From Pseudomonas monteilii NBRC 103158 = DSM 14164 (GTDB lineage: Bacteria; Pseudomonadota; Gammaproteobacteria; Pseudomonadales; Pseudomonadaceae), in contig NZ_BBIS01000017.1 of NCBI RefSeq assembly GCF_000730605.1, positions 171,575-235,574 on the forward strand: DNA of 64,000 nucleotides, in the 5' to 3' direction. Below are positions 17,089-26,334 of this stretch, one piece after another. The position numbers and the translations under genes are program-made. Below the pieces are notes generated by a model. That model was not told where the DNA came from. It saw nothing but the letters and a program-made list of their open reading frames with translations, and searched no databases. Within the stretch, counting starts at the first letter, position 1. Each line of letters starts with the position of its first letter.

Positions 17089-18004
17089 GGCGGACCTCCT
17101 TGCGGTCGGTGCCATCCTGGGAACCGGCTTCCGGTTGCGGGAGATGCACGGCCGGGTCGAAGCGGTTGACCGCTGGTAGCAGCGATTGCGCAAGGCCACG
17201 CCCGCGCGTCACCAGGTACAGAACGGTCGTGTCCTCGGGCGTCCCGCGCGGGCCAAGCGCCTCGTGTTGGAAGGTGGCGGTGAGGAAATCGCCTTGCAGC
17301 ACGCGCGGGTCCAGGGTGATCCAGCCGCTGCTGCTGTTGGTCAGGCGCACGGCGGTCACCCACTGGTCTTCCAGACGCCATGACGCGAGCGCGACCGCGC
17401 GCACGGGCAGCGTCGGCATCAGCGTGCCGAGGTCGAGGTCACGGCGCAGGTTCACCCGCATGACGCTCGGCAGCGGCTCCACGGTGCGTAGCGGCGCGTA
17501 GAGGTTCTGTGCGGCAAAGCGCGTCAGGACAACCGACACCGGGGTCTCGCGTCGCGCCGCTCGCGCGCCGGCCTGGTCCTGGGCGCGCGCCGGAGCTTCG
17601 TTGTCATCGCCGGGCTGATCGCCATAGCGCGCCGGGGTGCTGTTGCCCTCGACGATGCGCACTGGTTCCAGCTCGGCTTCGCCGTCCTTGGCTGGCTCCG
17701 CCGCAATGTCCAGCAGGATCAGCGCGCCCGTGTCGGCGTCCTGCAATTGCAGCCGCGTGGGCTCGATCGGCTCGCTGGCGCGCAGGTACACCGCGCCGCC
17801 CGCGCTCTGCACCCGTAGGCGCTCGCCGACGCCCGCAGGTACGCCCACGCGGACGTTGCGGTCGATGAACACGATGCGCTCGTGGCCGACCTTCAGCGGC
17901 ACCGCCAACGGCATACGTTCCCAGCGCAGGATCTCCACTGCCTGGACAGCAGGAGCGGCGGCCACGGCCAACAGCCCCAGCAGCGTGAGTACAGGATGCT
18001 TCAT
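17078..18004 (-). CDS. ICE transfer protein TIGR03749 / PFL_4704 family (TraK/VirB9-like)
   Basis: This 308-residue exported protein has a signal peptide (about residues 1-22, ending VQAVE) and then beta-rich sequence with a proline/alanine-rich linker in the middle (about 115-150). By position between the TIGR03746 and TIGR03752 genes it fills the TraK/VirB9 secretin-like slot of the outer-membrane core complex. The start overlaps the stop of the upstream gene by four bases. Confidence 0.88.
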   Translation of the reverse strand: MKHPVLTLLGLLAVAAAPAVQAVEILRWERMPLAVPLKVGHERIVFIDRNVRVGVPAGVGERLRVQSAGGAVYLRASEPIEPTRLQLQDADTGALILLDIAAEPAKDGEAELEPVRIVEGNSTPARYGDQPGDDNEAPARAQDQAGARAARRETPVSVVLTRFAAQNLYAPLRTVEPLPSVMRVNLRRDLDLGTLMPTLPVRAVALASWRLEDQWVTAVRLTNSSSGWITLDPRVLQGDFLTATFQHEALGPRGTPEDTTVLYLVTRGRGLAQSLLPAVNRFDPAVHLPQPEAGSQDGTDRKEVRHAQ

Positions 18005-18690
18005 GGGGTTTCTCCTTGGGGCGCTTGCGGAGACAGGCCGCCAGACGCCGGGCGCGTTGGCTCCGGCGTGCTGATGCGCTGGGGCGCGCCCTCATAGCAG
18101 TCGAGCGCCAGGCCGAACGGGTTGCGGGCAGGATCGACGTCCACCCGCGTGACCTTCACTGGATAGCGCACCAGAGCGCGCTTGACTTGCTCGGCGCCGT
18201 AGTACTCGTCGGCGGTGATGTCCAGCGTCACCACCCAGTCGCGGTCGGAGACCACGCGCACGCGCGCCGTAGGGTCGTCGCCGTAGCCGCGGCCGGGGAT
18301 TTCATAAATCCCGCGCACGCGCTGGCGCAGCTCGCCCGTGCTGCGGCGGTAGTCGTAGTCCGCGCGAAGGAAGGCCTGGCAGGACGGGGTGAGATACGGC
18401 GAGAGCGTGTGGAGGTTGCGCGCGTAGTCCTCTTCGCCATTCGTCGGCCAGCGGTTGAGCGTCTGGAACACGTAGAACGTGAACGCATAGACCGATTCGG
18501 GCGGCACTTCCCACCACTTCCTGGTACTGCCGGAGCGCAGGTCAGGCGGAACGTGGATGGTCAGATCGCGCGGAGCGCTCCACCAGCCGCCGCCCATGAC
18601 CAGGGCGACGATGACCAGGGCGCCAGCCCCCAGGCGAAGCGTCTTGATGTGCGCCTGCAGGTGGGTGATCTCGTTCTTGAAGCGGCTCAT
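18001..18690 (-). CDS. ICE transfer protein TIGR03746 / PFL_4703 family (TraE/VirB8-like)
   Basis: The 229-residue protein has a single N-terminal membrane segment (about residues 19-38) followed by a periplasmic domain with sequence such as RVRGIYEIPGRGY, a plan that fits TraE/VirB8-like bitopic proteins. The C-terminal 30 residues are Pro/Ser-rich. The ATG at 18690 overlaps the TIGR03750 stop (ATGA), which decides the start and points to coupled translation. Confidence 0.88.
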   Translation of the reverse strand: MSRFKNEITHLQAHIKTLRLGAGALVIVALVMGGGWWSAPRDLTIHVPPDLRSGSTRKWWEVPPESVYAFTFYVFQTLNRWPTNGEEDYARNLHTLSPYLTPSCQAFLRADYDYRRSTGELRQRVRGIYEIPGRGYGDDPTARVRVVSDRDWVVTLDITADEYYGAEQVKRALVRYPVKVTRVDVDPARNPFGLALDCYEGAPQRISTPEPTRPASGGLSPQAPQGETP

Positions 18691-19085
18691 CGCGCGCTCC
18701 TTCGGGTGGTCCAGAAGCCGGAACGCGAGATCAGCACATGGCCGCCCACCCAACCCGCCATCAGTGGATGACGTGTCGCAATGCGCCATTGCAGTTGCCG
18801 ATACAGCCAGGTGTCGGGACGCCCGCGTTTGAGGCGGCGAAGAATGCCGCCGCCGATGAACACGCCCAAGGCCACGCCCAGGACGACGAACGTGGGAGCT
18901 AGCGCGATCGTGCGGAACACCCACGACAGCGGCGCGCCGACCAGCAGGCCGGCGGCGCCGGACAAGCCGCAGCAGATCCACAGCTCGTCGGCGGTGAGGC
19001 CGCGCACGACAACGGGGTGGCGGTTGAGCCGGTGCGGAAGGAACGTCACGGTCCCGTCCGCACGGACGTGCTGCTGCTCAGACAT
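18687..19085 (-). CDS. Conjugal transfer membrane protein, TIGR03750 family (TraL-like)
   Basis: A 132-residue protein with two adjacent membrane segments (about residues 35-80) and a basic C-terminal part ending TTRRSAR. Small proteins of this kind at this position are the TraL/VirB3-like component of the channel. It lies 12 bases downstream of the TIGR03745 gene and overlaps the next one. Confidence 0.86.
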   Translation of the reverse strand: MSEQQHVRADGTVTFLPHRLNRHPVVVRGLTADELWICCGLSGAAGLLVGAPLSWVFRTIALAPTFVVLGVALGVFIGGGILRRLKRGRPDTWLYRQLQWRIATRHPLMAGWVGGHVLISRSGFWTTRRSAR

Positions 19086-19097
19086 ACCGGCCTCGCC

Positions 19098-19463
19098 TTA
19101 CAGGATGCCGGTGGCTTCGGTGAGCAGCCAGATGCCGATCACGAGCAGGACGGCGCCGATGGCGACCGTGAGGCCGAACTGGCCCCACGTCTTGCGGCCT
19201 GTGTGGATTTCCGCGTAGGTCCCGTAAGCGTGGTAGCACACGCCGATGAACATCGACGCCACCACCAGCAGGGCTACGAGCATGATGATGTCGTAGCCGT
19301 AGTTGCGGATCGTTTCCATGATGCCGTTGCCCGTGCCGCGGGTCGGGTTCTCCAATTGCGGCAGACCCTGCGCGAACGACAGCACGGGCAGCGCAGCGGC
19401 GCCCAGGGCCACGGCGGCGCGCTGGGCAAGACGGGAATTGAGGATGCGGTTTTGCATGGTCAT
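19098..19463 (-). CDS. ICE membrane protein TIGR03745 / PFL_4702 family (pilin-like)
   Basis: This 121-residue protein has an N-terminal signal sequence (about residues 14-32, ending LSFAQ) and two further hydrophobic segments (about 53-77 and 95-117). This layout is shared with VirB2/TraA-type pilin precursors, and the family is often proposed as the ICE pilin; that role is inferred. It is followed after 12 bases by the TraL-like gene. Confidence 0.86.
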   Translation of the reverse strand: MTMQNRILNSRLAQRAAVALGAAALPVLSFAQGLPQLENPTRGTGNGIMETIRNYGYDIIMLVALLVVASMFIGVCYHAYGTYAEIHTGRKTWGQFGLTVAIGAVLLVIGIWLLTEATGIL

Positions 19464-19473
19464 GCCTTTCAGG

Positions 19474-19707
19474 TCAGGAGAGGAGGAAGAAAGTCAGGAC
19501 GAGGTACATCGCGACGAATCGGATGCAGACGCCGAGGAACTGGCGCTGGTTGAGGCGGCTCTCGGACCACCCCACGTAGGCCGTTCGCATGGCCCAGACG
19601 CCCCAGACGAGCAGGACCGCGAACACGACGCCGACCAGGACGGTCGCCATCGCTGAAGGTGCGATGCCGCTGTTGGCTTGAAATGCCGAGACCTGGGCGC
19701 CGTTCAT
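19474..19707 (-). CDS. ICE membrane protein TIGR03758 / PFL_4701 family
   Basis: A 77-residue protein with two membrane helices (about residues 18-42 and 57-76) separated by a short polar loop. It overlaps the RAQPRD gene by four bases and lies 10 bases ahead of the TIGR03745 gene, the conserved order in PFL_47xx-type ICEs. It probably belongs to the inner-membrane part of the mating apparatus; no finer function can be read. Confidence 0.86.
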   Translation of the reverse strand: MNGAQVSAFQANSGIAPSAMATVLVGVVFAVLLVWGVWAMRTAYVGWSESRLNQRQFLGVCIRFVAMYLVLTFFLLS

Positions 19708-20087
19708 GGCTTGCCCTCCGCGGTCGTCGGCGGTGATGGCGGGACGACCCGCTCCGTGCGGTAGTCGCCGGCCAATTCGGACGGGTCGCGCGGCTGGGCG
19801 CGCGACGGTGTGAGATGGGCCTGGATGCCGGCGCGCACGCGCGCCAGGTCAGCCAGCAGCCTCGGGTAGTCGAAGTGGTAGCGCTCGCCCGGCTGGATGG
19901 GGGCATGCGCGGCGCTGTCGGCGACCGTGCGCTCCAGCGCGTCGAGTTGGCGCAGCGCTGCGACCAGCTCCTGACGCTGCGCTGGGGACTCGGCCAAGGC
20001 CATCGAGGACTGGCCCAACACAAGGGCCGTCACGAGAAAAGTGGGCACGCCGCGATGCGCGGCGCGCAGCCAGATCGGAGCCAACAT
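19704..20087 (-). CDS. RAQPRD family ICE protein (TIGR01690)
   Basis: The 127-residue exported protein contains the family-defining hexapeptide RAQPRD at about residues 94-99. It starts with a signal peptide (about 1-32, ending ALAES) followed by a helical region. The function of the family is unknown beyond its constant presence in transfer operons. It is the first gene of a tightly overlapping set; the 98 bases upstream separate it from the TIGR03747 gene and may hold an internal promoter. Confidence 0.9.
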   Translation of the reverse strand: MLAPIWLRAAHRGVPTFLVTALVLGQSSMALAESPAQRQELVAALRQLDALERTVADSAAHAPIQPGERYHFDYPRLLADLARVRAGIQAHLTPSRAQPRDPSELAGDYRTERVVPPSPPTTAEGKP

Positions 20088-20185
20088 CGCGCCATTCCTG
20101 TGTGATCAGCAATGGCTAGATCGTGGAGATCAGGGCTGTTTCAGGCCGCAAACAATAGGAACCTGCGGATGACCGGATTGATCGG

Positions 20186-20935
20186 CTAGAGGTACTTCTT
20201 GAAGCTGCCCGCAGTCAGGCTCACGGCCAGTCCCAGCAAGGCGGCGCTCGGCAACAGGATCAGCAATGGATGCACCGAGATCGGCAGTGCCAGGTACGTG
20301 ATCCACGGCAGCACGGCCAGGGGCATAAGGCTGGCTTTCGCGCGGTGGTAGATGAACCCGGATTCGCGGCCCGCGCCGAACCTGCGCACGTCACGTCGCA
20401 CCAGACCGTCAATCAGACCGACGAAAGCAGCCGTGAAGATCAGTGGCAGCGTGAGCACCAGGACCAGCAGGCGCACTAGGAAGGTCAGCGTCGTGAAGGC
20501 CGCGGCGATCAGGTAGCTCTCGGCCCAGACATAGGCTTGGCTGATGTAGTAGCGGAAGTTGCGCGCCTGCTCGTGGCTGGGCGCGCGGACGCGCTCGGCG
20601 GTCTGGCTCATGCGCGCCAGCAGCCCGGAGCGAACAAACACCCATTCGTAGCCTGTATCCACCAACTCGTGCGCCGTGCGCCCCGGCTCCTGCACGACCA
20701 CGCTGCGCGTGAAGTGGTTGGACAGATGCCCAAGCTCGTACTGCAACATCTGCTGGGAATGGCGCCAGCCCTGGTCCTTCCAGAACAGGTGCATGCCGAC
20801 GCACTCCACCACGATCGAGAACAGCAGCGAGCCGATCAGCACTCCAAGCAAGCGAAACGGCAAGGTGATGGTGCCGACGATCAGGCCCTGGCGCTGATTC
20901 TGCTCCCGCTGCGCGGTCGAGGCGGCGTCCTTCAC
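20186..20935 (-). CDS. ICE membrane protein TIGR03747 / PFL_4697 family
   Basis: This 249-residue polytopic protein has hydrophobic segments at about residues 18-48, 137-175 and 205-243, separated by a charged loop. It matches the DUF4400-like membrane protein that accompanies TraD in SXT- and PFGI-type ICEs. Its start overlaps the TraD stop by four bases, so the two are probably translated together. A partner role for the coupling protein is inferred from this constant pairing. Confidence 0.87.
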   Translation of the reverse strand: MKDAASTAQREQNQRQGLIVGTITLPFRLLGVLIGSLLFSIVVECVGMHLFWKDQGWRHSQQMLQYELGHLSNHFTRSVVVQEPGRTAHELVDTGYEWVFVRSGLLARMSQTAERVRAPSHEQARNFRYYISQAYVWAESYLIAAAFTTLTFLVRLLVLVLTLPLIFTAAFVGLIDGLVRRDVRRFGAGRESGFIYHRAKASLMPLAVLPWITYLALPISVHPLLILLPSAALLGLAVSLTAGSFKKYL

Positions 20936-23121
20936 GGCGCGGCCTCGTCGCCACTGTGGTCGGTGTCGGTGGCCACCGCAGCAGGCTCGGCTGGAGCAGC
21001 ATCATCCAGCAGGTCATCGGGCAAGGCCGCATCCTGCAAGGCCGGGGAACTGGTGAACTCCCACCACTGCGTAGCCTCGCTGTAGCTCTGGCGCATGTAC
21101 CCTGCCAGTTGTTGCAGGTCCGTCGGCATCACTTCATCCGGGTCTGGTAGCGGCAGCGGCATGCGAACCTTCCAAAGCTGGCCGCCCTGCAGCAGCGCGA
21201 AGCATTGGCCTTTTGGCAGGCCGACTACGTGCGATGGCTCGATCATCGGCACGCTGGACATGCTGATGCGGTCCTGGGTGTTCGACGTGAAATCCGTCGC
21301 GCCGCGGATGTCCGAACTGTCGGTTGCCCCGGAGACGATGGTAGTGGTATAGACCTCGACCTTCGGCAACTGCCGCGTCAGCAGTTCGGCAGTGGCAGTC
21401 TCGCGCACGCGCAGCATGAACAGGTTGTTGAAGTTGCCGATCACCTGGCCAGCTTTCGCGCGATTGCCGATGCGGGCCTCGATGTCCGAGAGGGTCTGCG
21501 TGTACGCGGTGACTTGCAGCCCGGCGCCGCCGCCTTTGTTGATAAGCGGCACGAATTCGTCACCCATGAGTTCATTGAATTCATCCGCATGGACGTTGAT
21601 CGGTACGCGCGCGCCAGCCGAGGCGTCTGGCAGGCCATCGTCGATTCCGTGCTTGTAGATATGGCCCGCGACCGAAACCAGGTCGGAGAACATGGAGTTG
21701 CCGACCGCTGCGGCAACCTCGGCGTCGGACAGCGCGTCCAGTCCCACATAGACGATGGCGCGCTTCCTGATGACTTGCATCCAATCGAAGATCGGGCGCG
21801 GGTCGGCCAGGTCGGAATAGTTCGGTGCCAGGAGCTGCGCGATCTTGCCGCTGGTTAGCTTTTCCAACAACGGCAGCAATGACGCGACGATCTTGTCGAA
21901 GTAGGTCTTGTCGTACCGAACTGCCGAGCGCAGTCCGTCGAGCACCGGGTCGTAGTTGCGCGCCTGGGAGAGATACTGCTCCAGCGCAACCACGCGCTTC
22001 TCTCGCCCGATCATGTTGCGCGGGATGTTCTTCTCGTTGAGCTTGGCCTCGATCTGGACGATCACCTCCCAGGCCTTGGGCTCGGTCTTGGCGAAGTAGT
22101 GCTGGGCGTACTCGATAAACAGCGCGTCGATGTTGATGACGTGCCGCTGGATCAGCATGTAGTCCGGGCGCTGTCCCAGTTCCACCAGGGCACGAGCAAT
22201 GATGTTGACGAAGCGCCACGCGAACTCCCTGAAGGCCGCGCTATTGCCTTCACCGGAGAGTTGCCCTGCGATACGGGTGGCGACTTCCGAGATGCGACCG
22301 AATCGGCCCACCGCGTTGTAGCGGGCGCTGATCTCCGGCCAGCCCAAGTGGAAGATGTAAAACTCGCCTTCACGGCCGGCGCGCTTGGCCTCGACATACA
22401 TGCGCTTCAAGAGGTCCGCATCCCCTTTGGGGTCGATGACGATCACGACTTCGTGCTCGCCGGCAGCGCTCTTGCGGCGGATGTCCTGGGTCACGAACAA
22501 CTCGGCCAGTCGCGTCTTGCCCACGCGCGTGGTGCCCAGCACCAGCGAGTGCCCGACACGCTCGCCGAGCGGAAGGCTGACGTCCACCTCGTCCGGTTCG
22601 ATGCCGTGCAGGCGTGGCAGGCCGCCCACAGGCGGCAGCGGACGCACCGGGTTGAAAGGAGCATCCCAGCCCGTGAGCGCGGACAGCCGGGATAGCGGGA
22701 ACGGCGCGAACTCCAGCCGCTCCTCCAGTCGCCGTGCCAGCCGGTAGGCAGGCGTCGGCTCGACGTATCGGCGGAACTCCGGCCGGTACGTCTGCATCAG
22801 CCTATGGGTGTGTTTTTGTTCCCACAGGAACCCGCGCCCGATGAAAAGCCGCTGCTGGCTGACGGGCACGTCCTTGCTCGTCATCACGTAGCGCGACAGG
22901 CGGCGGATGTTGCGTCGGTAGCGCAGGATCACGCGGGCATCGCGATAGCGGATCGCGCCGTAAGCGCCGAAAGCCAGCGCGCTGCCGACGCCCATCGACG
23001 GGCTCAGCGCGAGCGACCATGGGGCCACCAGGCACAGAAACGCGGCGCCTGCACACGCCGCGACGGTGTATAGCTCCACCGCTGGGCGTAGCAGAACCTC
23101 GACCGGCTGTTTCCCCGACAT
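20932..23121 (-). CDS. traD: Conjugative coupling protein TraD (T4CP, SXT/TOL type, TIGR03743)
   Basis: The 729-residue hexameric ATPase brings the relaxase-DNA complex to the type IV channel. Two membrane helices lie near residues 17-55, and Walker A GTTRVGKT is at 196-203. A later VIVIDPKGDADLLKR segment and INVHADEFNELMGDEF carry the conserved acidic residues. The C-terminal tail is acidic and Asp/Ala-rich, as in proteins that bind relaxase partners. The gene is followed by the TIGR03747 gene with a 4-base overlap and preceded by the PFL_4695-type gene after 4 bases. Confidence 0.95.
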   Translation of the reverse strand: MSGKQPVEVLLRPAVELYTVAACAGAAFLCLVAPWSLALSPSMGVGSALAFGAYGAIRYRDARVILRYRRNIRRLSRYVMTSKDVPVSQQRLFIGRGFLWEQKHTHRLMQTYRPEFRRYVEPTPAYRLARRLEERLEFAPFPLSRLSALTGWDAPFNPVRPLPPVGGLPRLHGIEPDEVDVSLPLGERVGHSLVLGTTRVGKTRLAELFVTQDIRRKSAAGEHEVVIVIDPKGDADLLKRMYVEAKRAGREGEFYIFHLGWPEISARYNAVGRFGRISEVATRIAGQLSGEGNSAAFREFAWRFVNIIARALVELGQRPDYMLIQRHVINIDALFIEYAQHYFAKTEPKAWEVIVQIEAKLNEKNIPRNMIGREKRVVALEQYLSQARNYDPVLDGLRSAVRYDKTYFDKIVASLLPLLEKLTSGKIAQLLAPNYSDLADPRPIFDWMQVIRKRAIVYVGLDALSDAEVAAAVGNSMFSDLVSVAGHIYKHGIDDGLPDASAGARVPINVHADEFNELMGDEFVPLINKGGGAGLQVTAYTQTLSDIEARIGNRAKAGQVIGNFNNLFMLRVRETATAELLTRQLPKVEVYTTTIVSGATDSSDIRGATDFTSNTQDRISMSSVPMIEPSHVVGLPKGQCFALLQGGQLWKVRMPLPLPDPDEVMPTDLQQLAGYMRQSYSEATQWWEFTSSPALQDAALPDDLLDDAAPAEPAAVATDTDHSGDEAAP

Positions 23122-23125
23122 GGCT

Positions 23126-23665
23126 TCATTGCTCGATGCCGGTGGCCGTGATCAGCGCCGGGTAGTGCCGCAGCCCCAGGCGATCGGCCAGGTCGTCTCC
23201 GGCTACGGGCGCGAGCGGCACGCCCGGCACCAGGGCACGCAACCGTGCCAGGCCCTGCGCGGTCTCGACATTGACCACGAGGCCGACCGCGCCGCGTTCG
23301 CGCAAAGCGACGCCGCGGCGCTGCAGCCAGGCCCGGGAGGCGTCGTCGTCGCCGATGACCACGAACGGCCGCAGGCCGGGCGCTTCGATCACGCGCCGCG
23401 CGACGGTGCCGGGCGTGAGCTTGGCGCTACGCACCGGCAGCATCGCTGCCTCGTCCGCGGGTGTGGCGGGAACCTGTGGCGTCGGAATGGGCGGCCGGCC
23501 CGGGACATCGGCGCGCGCCTGGAGGTTGAGGGCCTCGTAGTACGGCAGCGCCGACGTGCCACCGCGATCTTCGACCACGATCAGCGGATCGCCGGCACGC
23601 GATGCCAGCGGCAGACCTGCCAGCAGCACAAGCAGGCCCCGCAGGGCCAGATGGGATTTTGTCAT
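23126..23665 (-). CDS. ICE transfer protein TIGR03765 / PFL_4695 family
   Basis: This 179-residue protein has a signal peptide (about residues 1-24, ending SRAGD) and an alpha/beta domain with the stretch FVVIGDDDASRAWLQRRG, followed by GLRHYPALITATG, which looks thioredoxin-like or TrbC-like but lacks a CxxC pair. It sits between the lytic transglycosylase (4-base overlap) and TraD, as in other PFGI-1-class elements. The function is unknown; a periplasmic role is inferred from the signal peptide. Confidence 0.87.
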   Translation of the reverse strand: MTKSHLALRGLLVLLAGLPLASRAGDPLIVVEDRGGTSALPYYEALNLQARADVPGRPPIPTPQVPATPADEAAMLPVRSAKLTPGTVARRVIEAPGLRPFVVIGDDDASRAWLQRRGVALRERGAVGLVVNVETAQGLARLRALVPGVPLAPVAGDDLADRLGLRHYPALITATGIEQ

Positions 23666-24267
23666 GGGGAAGTCTCCTGGCGCGCGGCGAGCACCGCGGC
23701 GTTTGGATGTGCGCCCTGCACACGCGCGAGATGGCGCGACACGCTGCGCCGGTAGCGGGCGGCGGGCTCGCCGCCCGCAGGACGGTGGTAGCGGCCGATC
23801 GCGAGCAGCCAGTCTTCGCCGGACGTGTGCTGCTCGTTCAGGATTTCAGCGGCGATGGCGAGGTTTCGATACGGGTCCAGCAGGTCGCACGCGCTGGTGA
23901 AGCGATGCTTGTGGTAGCCGAGGTTGATCTGGACCAGGCCTGCATCGATGCGCGTGTGGGGCGTGGTACGCATTGCCTGTTGCAAGCCCGAGCAGGCGTC
24001 GGCGCGCGTGGCGAAGCGGCGCGACTGGCCGGCGACATTGAGGGACCACGGCCACGGCACGATGCGCCCGTTGCGTCGAACGCCGCTCTCCTGCAAGGCC
24101 ACGGCGTAGAGCACGGTCGAGGGGATGCCCGCCTGCTGGGCGGCGAGCTGGTAGGCAGGTGGCGGAATCTCCTGGGCATGGACGGCGCAGGCGCACAGGC
24201 CGGTAGCGAGCACCAGTGCGCACAAGAGCTGCGAGAAGGAGGTGGCCGCTACGGCTGGCGCTGCCAT
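23662..24267 (-). CDS. Lytic transglycosylase, SLT domain (VirB1-like)
   Basis: The 201-residue exported enzyme opens the peptidoglycan so that the transfer apparatus can pass. After a signal sequence (about 10-31) comes the SLT fold: the likely catalytic Glu60 lies in VALQESG, and DAGLVQINLGY and NLAIAAEIL are the second and third conserved blocks of this family. It overlaps the TIGR03759 gene by 19 bases and the next gene by four. Confidence 0.92.
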   Translation of the reverse strand: MAAPAVAATSFSQLLCALVLATGLCACAVHAQEIPPPAYQLAAQQAGIPSTVLYAVALQESGVRRNGRIVPWPWSLNVAGQSRRFATRADACSGLQQAMRTTPHTRIDAGLVQINLGYHKHRFTSACDLLDPYRNLAIAAEILNEQHTSGEDWLLAIGRYHRPAGGEPAARYRRSVSRHLARVQGAHPNAAVLAARQETSP

Positions 24268-24974
24268 TGGCCGTTCACCTCGCGCACAGCCGCGGGCAAG
24301 TCACCGGGCAGGCCCAGCGACAGCCAGCGGCCGCCGTCGTGGTTGAGGGTAATGCTGCCGCTGCGCACGCGCGCCGGGTCGATCTGCGCGCGCTTGGCCC
24401 AGTCGCGGATGCGTGCGTCGTCCTGGCGGCTGCCCACCATATACAGGTCGAACTCGGCACCCGAGGATTGCAGCCGCTGCACGAGCTGCCCACAGGCCGC
24501 GCAGCCGTCCTTGACGAACACCGCCATGCGACCGCTGCCGCGCGCGGTGCCGGTGCCCGGCCCGTCGTCGGGCAGGTTCACGCGCTGCATGCCGGGGTTC
24601 AGGCGCTGCCAGGCTTCGTCGTAGGCACGTTGGTAGGCGAGCAGCTTCTCGACGCGGCGAGCCTCGACTTGCACCTGCAGCTCTGCATAGCGCCGCCGTT
24701 CTTCGTCGGTGCGTGCCTCGATGCCTAGGGCAGACAGCGGGTCCAGGTTTGGCGAGTAGATGCCCAGCGGCCCATCCATCAGCTCGCGGTAACGCGCCCA
24801 TTCCTGGGGTTGGAGCCCCCAGTTGCTTGCTACTCGGTCGTCCAGGACGCGGGCGGCCAGCGGGCGCTCCTGGCTCTGCGCATTGCGGGCTGGAGCTGTG
24901 GCTGGCTGTTGCGCCCACGCGGGCCACTGGACTGAAGCCAGTAGGAGTGCGGAAAGGATGATCGACGGCTTCAT
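24249..24974 (-). CDS. ICE transfer protein TIGR03759 / PFL_4693 family
   Basis: The 241-residue exported protein has a signal peptide (residues 1-21, ending AWAQQ), a helical middle region (about 55-125), and a C-terminal thioredoxin-like domain with the pair Cys158-Ala-Ala-Cys161 in KDGCAACGQ. A redox or disulfide-handling role in the periplasm is plausible. The ATG at 24974 was chosen because it places the signal peptide at the start. It is the third gene from the PilL end. Confidence 0.87.
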   Translation of the reverse strand: MKPSIILSALLLASVQWPAWAQQPATAPARNAQSQERPLAARVLDDRVASNWGLQPQEWARYRELMDGPLGIYSPNLDPLSALGIEARTDEERRRYAELQVQVEARRVEKLLAYQRAYDEAWQRLNPGMQRVNLPDDGPGTGTARGSGRMAVFVKDGCAACGQLVQRLQSSGAEFDLYMVGSRQDDARIRDWAKRAQIDPARVRSGSITLNHDGGRWLSLGLPGDLPAAVREVNGQWQRQP

Positions 24975-24988
24975 GTCGTGTGCTCCGA

Positions 24989-25630
24989 TCAGGGAATCGC
25001 CACGCGACGGATCTGTTCGCCGGCTTGGAACACCGCAGCGCTGCCATCGATTGCCTGCAAGCGCCATGGACCGACCGCATCACCGGGCAACAGCACCTGA
25101 AGCTGGTCGGGCGTGAAGTCCCCGCTGCTCGGCGCGACGGACACACTGAGCTGGCCGGCGCGCAGTTCGGCGCCGACGATGCGGAACGGCAGTGGCGGCG
25201 GTTCAGGCTTGGCGGCGGGCTTGCTCGATGTGCGCGGCTGGGCGGGTGTTGCTGCACGCGCGGCGGTCTGACGCGTCTTGATCTGCTCGATCTCCGCGCG
25301 CAGCGCCTGAAGGTCGTCGGCTGCTGCGTAGCTGCTCAATGTCTTCTCAACTTGGGAAGCGCGTGCTTCCAGGATTTGGCGGGTGTCTTTGAGGTCCGCC
25401 GCCGTTGCGACCTGCGGACGCTGCTGGATGGTTCCGATGGTCTCGGCCAAGGCCACCGCCTGCGCTTCGAGGCGTTGCAAACGGGAGTCGAGCCGTTCCT
25501 CGTCGGCCTGGTCGCTCATCGCCTGGTAGCCGAGGGCCACGATGACGCTGAGACCGAGCAGCCAGAGCCAGAGCAGGCTTTGCGCCACCACGGCGGCAGC
25601 CGGGCGCCGCGAGGATTGGGGAGTGTTCAT
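24989..25630 (-). CDS. Conserved ICE membrane-anchored coiled-coil protein
   Basis: A 213-residue protein with one N-terminal membrane helix (about 14-36), a coiled coil (about 40-130), a Pro/Ala/Lys-rich linker, and a small beta-rich C-terminal domain (about 150-213). The plan resembles a periplasmic tether. Such a gene lies between PilL and the TIGR03759 gene in many clc-type ICEs but has no established function. It overlaps the PilL stop by four bases. Confidence 0.75.
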   Translation of the reverse strand: MNTPQSSRRPAAAVVAQSLLWLWLLGLSVIVALGYQAMSDQADEERLDSRLQRLEAQAVALAETIGTIQQRPQVATAADLKDTRQILEARASQVEKTLSSYAAADDLQALRAEIEQIKTRQTAARAATPAQPRTSSKPAAKPEPPPLPFRIVGAELRAGQLSVSVAPSSGDFTPDQLQVLLPGDAVGPWRLQAIDGSAAVFQAGEQIRRVAIP

Positions 25631-26226
25631 GGCTGGCCGCCTGGAATGGAGGGCATCAGTGGGAAGGTCTGCACCGCATCGGCGGCGGCCGGTTCAGGCA
25701 TGGATTCGACGGCCATGCTGTCGCCGGGCCGCTCGAAGCAAATTTGTCGTGCGCGGTCATCCGCGTGCAGTTCCCAGGCCGGACCAGCTAGGGTGATCAG
25801 CGCGTCGCGCAAGGTCATGGGACCGAGATGCAGGTGCGCCGCCGGCAGCGGCAGCGCATACAACTCGATCACGGCATGTGCCGTTTGACACAGGCTGTAG
25901 CCGCTGCGCTTGAGCACGTGCCGCAGCCCATCGCCGACCGTGACGCGGGCATCCGCCGGCATCGAAACATCGATGGTCTGCAACAGCAGGTCGCGCTGCG
26001 CCGCCGTGGGGGCCAGCTCGACCAACGTGTAGCGCCCATAGCGCACAACGGGGATGTACTCGGGCGCTTCGGGTTCGGGCGCGGTCGAGACTTCCTCGAA
26101 GGCATCGGGTGCGTGCGGCGCAGTCGTTGTCGCGCAGCCGCCAGCCAGTACCGACCAAAGCAGGCCGAGAAATCCCGTCAGCAGGCGGCGTTCGGGATGG
26201 TGAAACCAGGGTGGAGAGGGGCACAT
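25627..26226 (-). CDS. pilL: PilL N-terminal-type ICE lipoprotein (TIGR03748)
   Basis: This 199-residue lipoprotein (lipobox LAGGC, Cys31) matches the PilL protein of PFGI-1-class ICEs. The mature region has YIPVVRYGRYTLVEL and DGLRHVLKRSGY, resembling secretin-associated N-domains. It opens the - strand mating operon. About 160 bases separate it from the terminator-flanked gene upstream, so a promoter probably lies there. Other type IV pilus genes (pilM-pilV) are not present nearby. Confidence 0.85.
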   Translation of the reverse strand: MCPSPPWFHHPERRLLTGFLGLLWSVLAGGCATTTAPHAPDAFEEVSTAPEPEAPEYIPVVRYGRYTLVELAPTAAQRDLLLQTIDVSMPADARVTVGDGLRHVLKRSGYSLCQTAHAVIELYALPLPAAHLHLGPMTLRDALITLAGPAWELHADDRARQICFERPGDSMAVESMPEPAAADAVQTFPLMPSIPGGQP

Positions 26227-26334
26227 AGCTCGGCGTCCTGAAACATCGAGCCCTCACCATCGCCGCTGGGGTCGTGCGCGGCAGCAAACAATGCGAATCA
26301 CGCCCCGTCCGATTTTCCGACAGCCTCCCTCCAA

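Noticed and set aside
15439..17169. 576-residue + strand open frame
   Set aside because: Antisense to the VirB10-like and lipoprotein genes; composition is that of a GC-driven shadow.
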